This document shows positions 11,423 through 22,789 of a stretch of 64,000 nucleotides of DNA, one piece after another (within the stretch, counting starts at the first letter, position 1; each line of letters begins with the position of its first letter). The translations under genes were made by a program, and so were the position numbers. Origin of the DNA: Capsicum annuum. Lineage: Eukaryota; Streptophyta; Magnoliopsida; Solanales; Solanaceae. The stretch covers positions 59,453,462 through 59,517,461 of the forward strand of contig NC_061115.1 of assembly GCF_002878395.1 (NCBI RefSeq), given 5' to 3'. A model generated the notes under the pieces. That model did no database searches, was not told where the DNA came from, and saw nothing but the letters and a program-made list of their open reading frames with translations.

Positions 11423-13229
11423 TGTAGAAAAAGTTCTCAAGCGCACACACAAATGTATGTGGTCTTATCAAGTAGTAAAGTGTCCTTTAAGAAGCCAAGT
11501 ATCGATCTCACAGAGACTTGATTCAACAATAATTCTATTTTAGTTCACAATTTTGATTTAGTTGATGCAAGCGTAATCGAAAAGAGAGTTTGTAATTTAT
11601 AACCCAATATAAGTAAACAATGCATAATGTAAAGATCTTGAAATAATCAATAGGAGAAAACCCAGGGTTGAAGCACCTTGAACAATCATACTATGCTATT
11701 GAATTTCATTTGTTAACTTGGTTGTTGATTCATAGGGTTAATTGCATGATTATGGTCTCTCGACCTCTAAACTTTTACCTAATTTAGACCTTACAACTAC
11801 ATTTTTGAGAGGGTATGTAATAATCCAATTAAGTGTATTAAATCTATCACCCTACGTTTGAATCTAGTAAGACTCCTAAGTATATCCCTGTCCTAGGTGC
11901 TAAGTTCAATTCTTTATTTTATAAAAGAATAAAAACCCATGCTTTATTTATTCCCATGCTCTATCTCCCTATTCCCTCTCCGAAGTTCAAAAGGTTGATA
12001 ATAGATGTATTCTAAGGGTCGCGAATTCTTAAAATAGTTAAAAAAAGATTAAACAAACAACCAATAATGATAAGCAAACCAAACAAAATTAATTCAAAAT
12101 AGTCGTACTCATGTTCTTGGCTTCAACCCCGAAAATACAATTTTTAGCCACTCATAGCCATAATCAACATCCAATTAATTGTATGGATGATTAAAACCAT
12201 AAAATAAAGCTTAATTAAAGAAATTAAAACCTAAAAATAAGTTGTGGTATCTTCCAAGGTTGTTTCAAGTGATCTAGGGGTTCCAAGATTCTTAAAACGT
12301 GTTTTACGACATTATATTTATAGTATATAAGTGATAACCCCATTTAGATTATGTTTATAAATTGTTAAAAGAAAAATTATCTCAATTTTGGTGGTCACCT
12401 CATTGCGCCATAGTGTCAAATGGCATCACTGGCACAACTAGGCACTGTTCTCCCGAATTTGGCCCTTAGTGCGAAGCAGTGTTATCGCATTGAGACATTG
12501 TTTTTGGACAATTGAAAATTGACAGATCTCCGTGATTTGGTGTTTTATGAATTTGAGCCCCTTATGAATCTAATGGAATTCATAACACTCCCATTGGACA
12601 AACACAATGCCCACATGCGCTTAATACTTTCCAGGGGTCCAAAATTACGTCCAGCTTGTGTCTTGTGCTTCTGTGGTCATTTACGAGCCTTTTTTAGTTG
12701 TTTTAACTTGATTTGAAGCTTTTATATCCTTCATATATCATAATTATCCATTAAAAAAGCATCCTATATCATTAAACACAACAATTTAGAGCTCAAAACA
12801 GCACAATATCCTCAACGATGAACTAGAAACATGAGCTAAGCATAGGCTAAATTCACATTGAGCTTAAACTTATTGTTTTGACTCTTTTCTTGATCAAATT
12901 GACCCTTGAAAATTATAAGTAAGTTTTTTAATATATAAATACATAATAACAACCTTAATAACTCATTAAAATACATTAGAGCCCAACACAATAGACTAGA
13001 AAAAAACCTAGCTCAAGCTAGTTACACTAGTTTTCTCGGTTGAACTCCTAAATGATCAATTAGAATCAAAACTCATGTGAAACCACCATTAAACATTGTA
13101 AACATATACTTGGACACAAAAATTCTCATTTATATCATTATCAACCTATTAATCACATGAACCATCCTCAAAAAAAGGCTAAATAGCCTAGAATAGTAGC
13201 GCTAGAGTGCATGAATACACCCAACATCA
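11423..13229 (-). repeat. 3' LTR of element B
   Basis: About 1.8 kb. It ends on the plus strand in CACCCAACATCA, which on the minus strand is a start TGATGTTGGGTG, close to the start TGATCTTGGGTG of element A. It aligns along its length with 17415-19211. Recognisable shared blocks are the CAAGCGCACACACAA start region and AATAGTAGCGCTA near the end. The patch at 12380-12505 (GCGCCATAGTG, GCGAAGCAGTG) is the CG-rich part. Short open frames inside are spurious. Confidence 0.85.
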
Positions 13230-13245
13230 TCACCCCATACTTAAA
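13230..13245 (-). other. Polypurine tract of element B
   Basis: On the minus strand this reads TTTAAGTATGGGGTGA and is directly followed by the LTR start TGATGTT. It is nearly the same as the tract of element A at 31896-31910. Confidence 0.82.
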
Positions 13246-14860
13246 CCCTTGTTCGTCCTCGAAAAAATCTTAAATATAAGAATAATGAGATGAAGTGACT
13301 TCACACTTCTACTAAATCCAATAAATTCAAGTTAGAAATACAATGACTACACGGAATGCAAGTTTACACCACTAAGCATGTTATATATAATTGAAAGCTC
13401 AAGAATCCTACTTCCAAAACATCCTAGCCTCAAGAATGGACTCCACAAGTGGAAAAATCATGCATATTTCTCAATCAAAGACATCGCAAGAATCATCCAC
13501 ATTCATCAAACATGTGCCCCTCACCACAAAAGAGTTACCTATAATCACTTACAATAATGCAAATTATTGCAATGGGTATACAAATCAAGTTACACTCACT
13601 CTCACAAAGAATTCACAAGTTACAAATAATGAAGCATAGGCTTGCCCTTAGTGTAGTGCTCCACAAATATTAGAATGATGAACTTAGGATCAATTAGGTC
13701 TTTTTCGGGTTGTAAAGTTGGTTAAGGGACGGGTACAAACTATTTGGGAATAGTGACTAACCTCTCTAAGTGCTTTAATACACTACATTATACATTTAAA
13801 ACCAATCTCCAACAACCAAATTACACTTTCTCATCTTCCCATATCTTTTGTTTTTGCCCCATCTCTTTTAATCATTTTCACAAACATTTGGTGGACGCAT
13901 AGTTTACTACCATATGATTCAATTTTTATCTTTTTTTTTCACAACCATGGCAATATTCATAGTATAAATTGTATCACACCCATTCACCACACATCAATTA
14001 TAAACACCAATAACTATTACCTTAGGGCTTCAAATTCACCTTTTTTCTCTTATTTCTCAAACTCCTTACTCAATTAATTATTTATTTAAGCACTTAGGAG
14101 CTTTTTGGATCAAATTATGGTCTATCAAAGAAGGGGTTAGGCTACTTTTGTGGCTACCAAAGAAAAGGCTAATGGCTCAATGGGGGTTATCTAGGATAAT
14201 GAACAAGGGTAGGTCAAATAGAAGATAAAAACAAGGCTATTAAAGAAATGCCTAAATCATCCCTTAAATCCACACTCTTTATTTTGCTTCACACACACAC
14301 CAGGAAAGTTCTAGATATAACATGCACCAAGGAATATACAAAATTCTCACATGCACATGGCGCATGCTTGACTCGCATAGGATTATCATAGACTCTTAAC
14401 CAAACAATAACACGAACTCAAATTTAAGCCACCAAGTACAAGAGTCACAAACATGATCCTAAATGTCTCAAAAATAGCAATTCTCCAAAATCAAATGCTT
14501 TTACAAGCAAATACACTTGCATTATGTAATAAAAAATAGTACTAACTCAAATATCTTACATAAACAAATTTTAAATTGAGCCAAAATTTGGAAATTTCTC
14601 CACCCCACATTTAAAAATCTATTTTGTCCCCAAAGTGAATTTAAAAGCAAGAGACAAAAATACTCTCTGATGCCTCTAGGCCTAGCTAGTAGCATCTTTA
14701 CACATTTGTAGGATCCGTGTGACCCCACACTCAGTGTTTGTGATGCTTCTTAGCTCAGGTTTATGGTACTCAGACTTTTCATTAACCTGTGACTCAACCA
14801 ATAATAAAAACTACATGAAATAAAAACTAAAACCTAAAAAGAAAACATACCTACTTAACT
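13246..14860 (-). other. Post-pol non-coding region of element B
   Basis: About 1.6 kb between the conserved box after pol and the 3' LTR. It matches the long untranslated tail usual in Athila-like elements. A second copy of the polypurine-tract sequence lies at 14600-14613. The open frames at 13391-13639 (+) and 14522-14728 (-) show no family resemblance and are treated as chance. Confidence 0.65.
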
Positions 14861-14914
14861 GGGGTTGCCTCCCAAGCAGCGCCTGATTTAGTGTCACAGC
14901 ACGACTCAACTCAA
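14861..14914 (-). other. Conserved box after pol, element B
   Basis: On the minus strand this reads GTCGTGCTGTGACACTAAAT, then CAGGCGCTGCTTGGGAGG and CAACCCC. The same box follows the pol stop in element C (45752-45790) and element A (28761-28805). Its presence marks the place where integrase should end. In B it follows protease after only a few hundred bases. Confidence 0.75.
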
Positions 14915-15019
14915 CTAAACTGTATTCCTTTACCCTTTTACTCCCCTCTAGGAGCCAATTTTTCATTCTGACCTCTTGAGTTTGCACTCTCAAGGTCAAC
15001 ATCTTTTTTACTTCAACCT

Positions 15020-15500
15020 ACATCATGTTAGGAAATAGTGAATTCAACTTGGCCTGCTCAATCAGGTAATTCGAAGAGGTCTTTGGTGGATTAACCACCC
15101 CACACTTTTCCATTTCAATAACATTGATCACATACAAATCTTTAATTTGGGATTTTACTATAGGTGTTTTGTAAACATCAAATACCACCTCTTCACCATC
15201 TACCCTTATTTTGAGCGTGATTCTCTAACATCAATCAAGGCCCCTCTAGTTGCTAAGAATAGATACCCAAAAATAATTGGTACTTGTTCATCTACCTCAA
15301 AATCAAGAACAATAAAGTCAGTAGGTATAATGAATTTACCAATCTTTATGAGGGTGTCCTCTATTACACCTTTTGAATATGTTATGGATCCATATGCAAG
15401 CTACATAACTACTGGTGTCGATTTAGGCTTTCCCAAGCCTAATATTTTAAATAGTGATAGGGACATCACTGTTATGCTTGCCCCCAAGTCACTCATTGTA
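15020..15500 (-). pseudogene. Element B protease (degraded)
   Basis: An Athila-type aspartic protease read on the minus strand. The active-site motif SDLGASITVMSLSLF begins near 15495 and keeps the catalytic Asp. It is followed by KILGLGKPKS, a stop, VIEDTLIKIGKFIIPTDF and FIVLDFEVDEQVPIIFGYLF, with TRGALIDVRE near 15250. A frameshift occurs at about 15215, after which the reading continues as EEVVFDVYKTPIVKS. The protease normally leads into RT, but here the sequence runs straight to the post-pol box. The open frame 15147-15503 on the plus strand is its shadow. Confidence 0.82.
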
Positions 15501-15559
15501 TGAACCTCTTTACTCTAAATTTGAATGGGGATAGCAAACTTTCCCTAATCTTTCAATTT

Positions 15560-17290
15560 CTTGGGGATTTTTTGTGTCATCATAGTACTACACTCTTCAG
15601 TGAATGTTATAGCTCCCAATCCTGCAATTTTACCTTATTGGCTACTATATCCCTCAAGTACTTTGCATACTTGGGCATACTATGCAAAACATCTAAAAGA
15701 GATAAATTAATATGAAGATCTTTGAATGTGTCAAAGAATTTTTTGAAAATTGCATCCTCCTTCACTTTTATTTGCCTCTGCGGGAAGGGTAGTGGCAGCA
15801 TCTTCTTCACTTTTTATGCAACAACTTTTTCTTTCAAGTACTCAGACTTTCTTGAATTTTTAGCAACACTATTATTTACCTGTTGGGTCATTATATCAGT
15901 ATCTACCTCCTTTGTTGCCTTAGGAGGTTCTCCTTAAAGCTCTTTACCACTTCTCAATGTGATTGTCATAACCTGCTTTGGACTTTTTGTATTTTTTGGC
16001 AACCCACCTTGTGGTTGTTTAATACTTACTGGTTTTTCCCCACGTGAAATTCTAAACTTCTTGCAGTTCCTTACAAATTTTTCAAGTCTGCAACAAAACT
16101 GTGCCTGATTAGATAAGATCTTCTTCAACATCTCTTTCGTATTGGTATTTGACTGATTTGATTGGGCCTGTGGCTATGGGGCATTCCATGGCTGATTTGG
16201 TGGTTGAGTCTGCCACTTTATGTTGTAAGCATTACCATAATTTGGCCTTTGAGAATTGCCTACATATATCACAGATTTTGGATTTAAAGCACACATACCG
16301 CTGCATGACCACTATTTTTGCATACCTCACACCAACCTGCAGTTTGTTGGACGATATTAACTGTGGCTACAGGTTGTGTTGCTCCTAACTTCATGCTGCT
16401 AAACTAAGCATTAATCAAATTCTGTAATGTAGAAACTTATGTTGATAAGGCTGTGAATTGGTCCACCTCTAGTAAACCCGCAATTCTTATTGTAGCACTT
16501 TTATAATTTGAATGTCACTCTAGATTTCCTTGTGCTATGCAGTTTAGTAATGTGTATAGTATATTATAAGTCAACTCCAGCACTTGACCACCTGTGGATG
16601 GATCAAGCAAAATCTTCATATTGTGATTAAGATCTTCAACAAAAGTATGAGCAAGTACATCATTAAACTATTGGTGGTGTGGATACTCCAAAAAAAAGCC
16701 TTAAAGAATTTCCAAGCATGATAGAGGTTTCCATCAGGCTTCTATTTAAATCTCACTGCAAAGTCTCGTAGTCTTTCCTGGGGGAAAGAATTTGATAAGG
16801 AACTTTCTAGCTAAGTCTCCCATGATGTAATTGAAATGGCCGGCTCCATATTCAACCACCTTTTAGCTTTCACCAAAAGTGAATAGGGAAATAGTGTCAG
16901 CCTCATATAATTTATACTCACCCTAGTTGGAATAAAGGTGTGTGTAAGCTCAATGAAATTCTGTAAATGAACCTATAGATCCTCGTGAGAAAGACCTGCA
17001 AATTGTCCACTGTTGATTAAAAGTTGCACCATAATATGTTTGACCTTGAATTTCCCCCCAGCTGCCAGCCTTTGAATTGGGGAAGTCAAGTTCATCAGAA
17101 GTGGGACTGCCACTTCCCTAAATGTCCTTTGGGCTATTTGTTGTTAAGCCATAGTAGTAGGATTCTCTTGGCCTTCTTGGATTTACAAAATTTGGGGGAG
17201 AAGGGCTGTTTGTCTCCTTTGTTGATGGTAAAGTTTCTCGGGTTCTGGGTTAGGCTCAACCAAGTCCTGATCCCTTGATAGCTTACTACT
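15560..17290 (-). pseudogene. Element B gag (degraded)
   Basis: An Athila-type gag spread over several frames. From the N-terminus: REVAVPLLMNLTSPIQ (about 17100), VQLLINSGQFAGLSHEDLYV and HLQNFIEL (about 16950-17030). The core then reads KAKRWLNMEP and ITSWE, followed by FPPGKTTRLCSEI (about 16750-16880). Downstream come GGLPKNTKSPKQVMTITLRS (15934-16131) and MPKYAKYLRDIVANK (15607-15810), the linker before protease. Stops and at least four frameshifts separate these blocks. The strong similarity in order to element A shows that both derive from one family type. Confidence 0.82.
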
Positions 17291-17390
17291 TTAAAAACCG
17301 ATTTCCTATAAAAACAAAACCAAGACCAAGCATAAAAATGCAAAATAAATCTAAAAGTAAAACTAAAATAAACAACTGCCAAAATATAAG

Positions 17391-17408
17391 TCCCCGGCAA
17401 TGGTGCCA
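17391..17408 (-). other. Primer binding site of element B (tRNA-Asp)
   Basis: On the minus strand this reads TGGCACCATTGCCGGGGA, two bases off the complement of the plant tRNA-Asp 3' end (TGGCGCCGTTGCCGGGGA). This primer type is characteristic of Athila/Tat gypsy elements. Confidence 0.85.
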
Positions 17409-17414
17409 AAAACT

Positions 17415-19211
17415 TGACAAAGCTCAAGCGCACACACAAGTGTACGTGGTCTTATCAAGTTGTAAAGTGTCCTTCAAGAAGCCAAGTATAGATCCCACAG
17501 AGATTTGATTCAACAGCAATTCTATTTTAGTTCATAATTTTGATTTAGTTGGTGCAAGCGTAACCAAAAAGAAAATTTGTAATTTTTAACTCGATAAGAA
17601 AATAAGATCTTAAAACAATCAATATGAGAAAAGCCAGGTTTGAAGCACCTTGAACAATCATACTATGCTATTGAATTTCATTCGTTAACTTGCTTATCTT
17701 GGTTGTTGGTTCATAGGGTTAATTGCATGATTAGGGTCTCCCGACCTCTAACCGTTTACCAAATTTGGACCTTACAACTACATCATTGAGCGGGGATGTA
17801 ATATTCCAATTAAGTGTATTAAAGCTATCATCCTATGTTTGAATCAAGTAAGGCTCCTAATTACATCTCTATCCTAGTTACTAAGTTCAATTCTTTATTT
17901 TATAAAAGAATAAAACCCATACCTTGTTTATTCCCATATTCTTTCTTCTTATTCCCTCTCCCAAGTTCAAAAGGTCAACAATAGATGTATTTTAAGGATT
18001 GTAAATCCTTAAATTGTTAAAACAAGAATTAAAAAAGCAACCAATAATGATAAGCAAATAGAACAAAATTAATTCAAAACAATCGTACTCATGTTCTTGG
18101 CTCCAACCCCAGAAAGGGAGTTTTTAGCCACTCATAGCCATAATTAACATCCAATTAATTGTATGAATAATTAAAACCATAAAATAAAGATAAATTAAAG
18201 AAATAAAAATCTAAAAAGAAGTTGTGGTTGCTTCCAAGGTTGTTCCAAGTGATCTAGGGGTTCTGAGATTGTCAAAACGTATTTTAAGACGTTATATTTA
18301 TAGTATATAAGTCATAACCCCACTTGGATTAGGTTTATACATTGTTAAAATCAAAATTATCCCAATTTTGGTGGTCACCGTGTCGCACCATAGTGTCAAA
18401 TGGAATTACTAGGCACAACTGGGCACTTTTCTTCTGAATTTGGTCCTTAGCGTGATGCAGTGTTACCGAGTTGAGAAACTATTTTTGGACAATTGCAAAT
18501 TGACATGGCTCCATGAAATGGTATTTTACAATTTTGGGCCACTTCTTAATTCAATGGAATATGGCACGCACCCATTGACCAAACATAATTCCCACAAGAG
18601 CTCAATACTTTCGGGGAGGTCCAAAATTGCATCCAGCTTGTGTCTTGTACTTTTGTGGTCATTTCTGAGCCTTTTTAAGTTGTTTCCACTTTATTTAAGG
18701 CTTGTATATCCTTAATATATTATCATTATCCATTACACAAGAATCCTATATCATTAAACACAACAATTTAGAGCTCAAAACAACACAACATCCTCAACGA
18801 TGCACTAGGAATACGAGCTAAGCATAGGCTGAATTCACATTGAGCTTAAACTTATTGTTTTGACTCTTTTCTTGATCCAATTGACCCTTGAGCATTATAA
18901 ATAAGTTGTTTCATATATAAATACGTAATAACAACCTTATTAACTCATTAAAATACATTAGAACCCAACACAATAGACTAGAAAAACACCTAGCTCAAGC
19001 TAGTTACACTAGTTTTCTTGGTTGATCTCCGAAATGATCAATTTGAATAAAAATTCATGTGAAACCACCATTAAACATTATAAAAACACACTTGGACACA
19101 TAAATACTTATTTATATCATTATCAACCTATTAATCACATGAATCATCCTCTAAACAAGTCTAAATAGGCTAGAATAGTAGCGCTAAAGTGCATAAATAC
19201 ACCTAACATCA
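17415..19211 (-). repeat. 5' LTR of element B
   Basis: About 1.8 kb. It begins TGACAAAGCTC on the plus strand beside the primer site and ends ACCTAACATCA at 19211, where the E2 leader resumes. It aligns with 11423-13229 along its length, with many transitions. Confidence 0.85.
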
Positions 19212-19384
19212 TGTCTAAAAATCCATGTCTAGTGAAGTTTTTTATGGGTGTGTAGTACACCATGATTATAAGGGATAGGATATGAGGCATTTTAGAATAT
19301 TTCTCTTTCTTGTGTTTAATTTCGGGCTATAGAGTCTAGTATTATAAAATTTCTCTAATTGTTGGCTTCCTCGCATTTCACATC
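19212..19384 (+). other. E2 leader, second part
   Basis: Continuation of the E2 untranslated leader after element B. It runs from TGTCTAAAAATCC to the gag start region and matches the position and style of chromovirus leaders. No open frame of note. Confidence 0.6.
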
Positions 19385-20690
19385 ATACCTCCCTGATAAT
19401 CTGATTTTTGTAAAAACTCTGCTAGGAACTCTTTCCTACCAGAGGATAATGTGGAGGTGACTCGACCTGTGTATAGAGTGCAAACCCAATCTAGGGTCCC
19501 TACTCCTGATTATGCTACTCTACATAGAGTTCTATGTATCCGTACTTGTCATTCTCAAACTTCTTGAGGTGGTGATTCTTATGATCAGTTGCTGTATGGG
19601 GACATCTCTAATTTAGAGTTCTGTCAGTCTATTTATTTGCTGACTTAATTGATGGTATCTCAATCTCATCAGTCAGATCCCGTTGGTTCTGTTGCTCTTT
19701 CATCTAAGGTCACTCAGGTTGTCTAGTTTATGAGGCTGAACCCCCCAACCTTTACAGGCTCTAGGGTTTAAGAGGATATTCAAGGGTTCATTTATAAGTT
19801 TGAGAATATTTTCAGGGGGATGCATGCTATTGATGTGGAGGGTGTTGAGTTTACTTTATATAAGTTAAAGGATATACCTTATTAGTGGTAAAAGGAGTGG
19901 GAAGCTACGAGGGGTGATGCTGATCAGGCTGTTTGGGATAATTTTTTAGGGTCCTTTCTTGATCACCTCTTTCCTCAAGAGTTGATGGAAGCAAAGGCTA
20001 AGAAGTTTGTTAATCTGAAGTAGGTTAAGATGGGTGTGATGGTGTAAGCACTGAAATTTTAGCAATTGGTTTGATATGATCCTGAATTCATGTCTAGCCA
20101 AAGATCCAAGATGAGAAAGTTTGCTTCTGGATTATATCGTGACTTAGTATTAGAGTGTAAGGCTGCAATATTGAATTATGATATAGACATCTCCATAGTT
20201 GTGGTTTATCTGCACCAGGTAGAGGATGAAAAGACAAAATAAGCAGAGATAGAAGAGAGGCATAGCAAGAAGTTTAGGTATTCAAAGCAGGGTGGGGGTC
20301 AGTAGGATAATGGGAGAGATGGTAGACTTTGGACCAAGAAAAAAACTAGGGTAGTTGTTATTTGTCTACTAGTGGTCCTTATCCTAAGACTTTATGTGAT
20401 TGCCATTTTTAGGCTAGCAATGGCTTTAAGACAAAGGGTGCCTAGTCTTAGGTTACTGGAGCTCAGTCAGTCCCACATTATCCTCCTTGTTATTTTTGTA
20501 GATAGCTTCATCGTGGTTATTATAAGGGAGGGAGGAATTGGTGTTATAATTATTGTCCACTTGGTCATATACAGAGAGATTGCCCTTCAGCTAAGATTGC
20601 CACTGGAGCAAATAAGGTTCCAGTTGCCACATCTTTAGCTCCTACACCAAAGGGCACTACTTCTGGTACCAGTACTCACTGAAATTGCCT
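19385..20690 (+). pseudogene. E2 gag (start codon lost)
   Basis: Chromovirus gag on the plus strand. The expected start at 19385 reads ATA CCT CCC instead of ATG CCT CCC, and two stops follow at once. Readable blocks are FMRLNPPTFTGS, YKFENIFRGMHAIDVEGVEF and the LYKLKDIPY region (19730-19890). DHLFPQELMEAKAKKFVNLK follows (19960-20020), then FASGLYRDLVLECKAAILNY (20120-20180). The zinc knuckle near 20545-20590 is altered: it reads CYNYCPLGH-IQRDC, so one Cys has become Tyr. Frames near 20372-20638 are out-of-frame shadows of this region. Confidence 0.82.
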
Positions 20691-21239
20691 CTATGCACTT
20701 GTTACTCTTTAGGAATCTAAGGTTTCTCTAGATGTTGTTACTGGTATGTTACAACATTTTTCTGTGATGTTTATTATTTACTTGATCTGGGTTCTACCCT
20801 TTCTTATGTCACTCCTTATGTGGCATTGTATTTTGGTTATGGTCCTAAAAGTATTTTCGACCTTTTTTTTTATGTCTACCGCGGTAGGTGATTCTGTAGT
20901 TGAAAAATTTATAGGGGTTATGTGGTGTCTATCTTTAATAAGGAGACATTAGTGGATTTGATAGAGTTGGATATGGTAGATTATGATGTTATCTTAGGGT
21001 GGATTAGCTCCATTCGTTCTATGCTTCTCTGGATTATAGGACCCGAAAGGCCAATTTTCACTTTCCTAATGAGTTGGTATTAGAATGGGAAAAAAGTTCC
21101 TTATTACCCAAAGGGAGGTTTCTTTTCTATATTAGAGCCTAGAAATTAATTTCTATAGGGTATTTGTATCATCTAGTTTAGGTTAAGGATTCTGACTCTG
21201 AATGTCCTTCCTTGGAATCTATTCTTGTAATTAATGAAT
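20691..21239 (+). pseudogene. E2 protease (degraded)
   Basis: The retropepsin motif appears as LDLGSTLSYVTPYVAL at about 20776-20830, with the catalytic Asp kept. The closing block is LIELDMVDYDVILGWISS near 20955-21010. The usual GMDWL has become GWISS, apparently through an indel. Frameshifts separate the two halves. The open frame 20746-20952 is a neighbouring-frame shadow. Confidence 0.75.
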
Positions 21240-21930
21240 TTTATGAAGTATTTCCTAATGATCTTCCTTGAATTCATCTCGATGGGGAATTAGATTTTGG
21301 ATTAATCTTTCACCAGCTGCTTTCCCTATTTCCATTACTCCTTATAGAATGGCTCCGACTGAATTCAAGGAGCTAAAGAAGCAATTGAAAGATCTTCTTA
21401 ATAATAGATTCATTCATCCTAGTGTTTTGTTGTGGGGTGCTCATGTACTTTTAGTGCAAAATAAAGATGGGTTCCTTTGGATTTGTATAGACTATCTTCA
21501 GTTTAATAAGTTGATAGAAAAGAATAAGTAACCTCTTCCTAGTATTGATTAGCTTTTTTATCAACTTCAAGGAGCTAAATATTTTTCTAAGATTTATCTT
21601 CTTTTGGGTTATCATCAGTCAAAAATTAGGGAGGTTGATATTCCCAAGACTATTTTTTGAACCTGGTTTTGTCACTATGACTTTTTGGTTATGTCATTTG
21701 GGTTGACTAATGTTCCAATTGTGTTCATGAATCTTATGAATTGGGTTTTCAGGCAGTTTTTGGATCTATTTATGATAGTCTTCATTGATGATATCTTAGT
21801 GTATTCTAAGAGTGGGATGAATCATGCCAATTACCTCCAAATTGTATTGCAGACTCTTAAGGATCAGAAGTTGTATACTAAATTTTCTTAGTGTGAATTT
21901 ATTTAATTATTATGACTTTTCTTGGGCATG
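21240..21930 (+). pseudogene. E2 reverse transcriptase (degraded)
   Basis: RT blocks on the plus strand: YRMAPTEFKELKKQLKDLL, FIHPSVLLWGAHVLLV and DGFLWICIDYLQFNKL (21268-21531). [20 protein letters not shown] follows, and then the active site FIDDILVYS (21783-21809). The last visible part is [14 protein letters not shown] followed by a stop where Lys or Gln is usual. Stops replace several conserved residues, for example after EKNK and in the PS-ID-LF region. The catalytic aspartates are still present. Confidence 0.86.
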
Positions 21931-22079
21931 TTGTTTCTAGTGAAGGAATCAAGGTGGATCCAGAAAAAGTTGAGGTGGTAAAGAGATGGTCTAGATCCAC
22001 AAATTTGACCAATATTTGGAGATTCTTGGGTTTGGTTGGGTATTATAGGAGATTTGTAGAAAGTTTCATATCTATTGTT

Positions 22080-22740
22080 CTCCATTGATGAGGTTGACTC
22101 AAAAAGGTTAGGTTTTTGTGGTTCGATGCTTGAGAGGGTAGTTATGAGAGGTTGAAGGATAAGTTGACTTTTGCATTAGTTTTGACCATACCCGAGGGTA
22201 CTGATAGTTTTGTTAGGTTTTGTGATGTATCCCGTAGGGGACTGGTTGTGTGTTAATGCAACATTGTATTATCATGGATTATTTTTCTAGGAAGCTTAAA
22301 GTACATAAGAGGAATTATCCGACTCATGACTTAGAGTTGGTTGCTGTGGTTTTTTCCTTAAATATTAGGCACCATTATCTGTATGGGATATATGTGGATA
22401 TCTATTTGGATCATAAGAGCTTGCAGTACTCATTCATGTAGAAGGAGTTGAACCTCAGGTAGAGGAGATGACTTGATTGCTTAAGGATTATGAAATGAGT
22501 CTTCACTACCATCAAGGTAAAGCTAATATTGTTATTAATACTCTTAGCAGGTTGTCTATCGGGTGTTTATCCCATGTAGATAAGGAGAAAAGAGTATTAG
22601 TATTGGATGTTCACAGATTGGCTAATTTAGGAGTTTGCCTTTTGGATGCTGAGGATGGGGGAGTCATTGTTTAAGATATGGTTAAATAATCTGTTGGTGC
22701 TAAGGTGAATAAGAAGAATCTTATGTAGATTCAGGATTAT
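22080..22740 (+). pseudogene. E2 RNase H (degraded)
   Basis: The domain starts around LKDKLTFALVLTIPEGTDSF (about 22150-22210), with the catalytic Asp in RFCDVSRRG. After a frameshift it continues KVHKRNYPTHDLELVAVVF and YVDIYLDHKSLQYSF (22250-22441). The end of the domain and the linker to integrase are in 22477-22674: YEMSLHYHQGKANIVINTL and VHRLANLGVCLLD. Two frames and a few stops make it non-functional. Confidence 0.83.
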
Positions 22741-22789
22741 GTTGGCAAAAGGTTATGTCTTTTGAGATTGGAGTAGAAGGTATTCTTAG

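Larger units (their letters stand above)
11423..19211 (-). mobile_element. Athila-like element B, gag-protease only (nested in E2 leader)
   Basis: This is a complete two-LTR element of about 7.8 kb on the minus strand. LTRs are 11423-13229 (3') and 17415-19211 (5'). The primer site matches tRNA-Asp, as in Athila/Tat gypsy elements. The internal region is only about 4.2 kb and holds gag and protease, then the post-pol region: no RT, RNase H or integrase can be found in any frame. This matches the published TR-GAG layout (two LTRs, gag, no pol), whose members are thought to use enzymes of relatives. I found no clean 5-bp target duplication (TTGGG on the left, TGTCT on the right), so the left border may be off by a few bases. 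Confidence 0.8.

Noticed and set aside
13391..13639. 82-codon plus-strand frame
   Set aside because: It lies in the non-coding tail of element B on the opposite strand and has no family resemblance.
15147..15503. 118-codon plus-strand frame, one of the longer ones
   Set aside because: It is antisense to the element B protease, which is clearly recognisable on the minus strand.
20372..20638. 88-codon hydrophobic frame that might look like a membrane protein
   Set aside because: It is a shifted frame over the E2 gag zinc-knuckle region; the true frame shows gag sequence.
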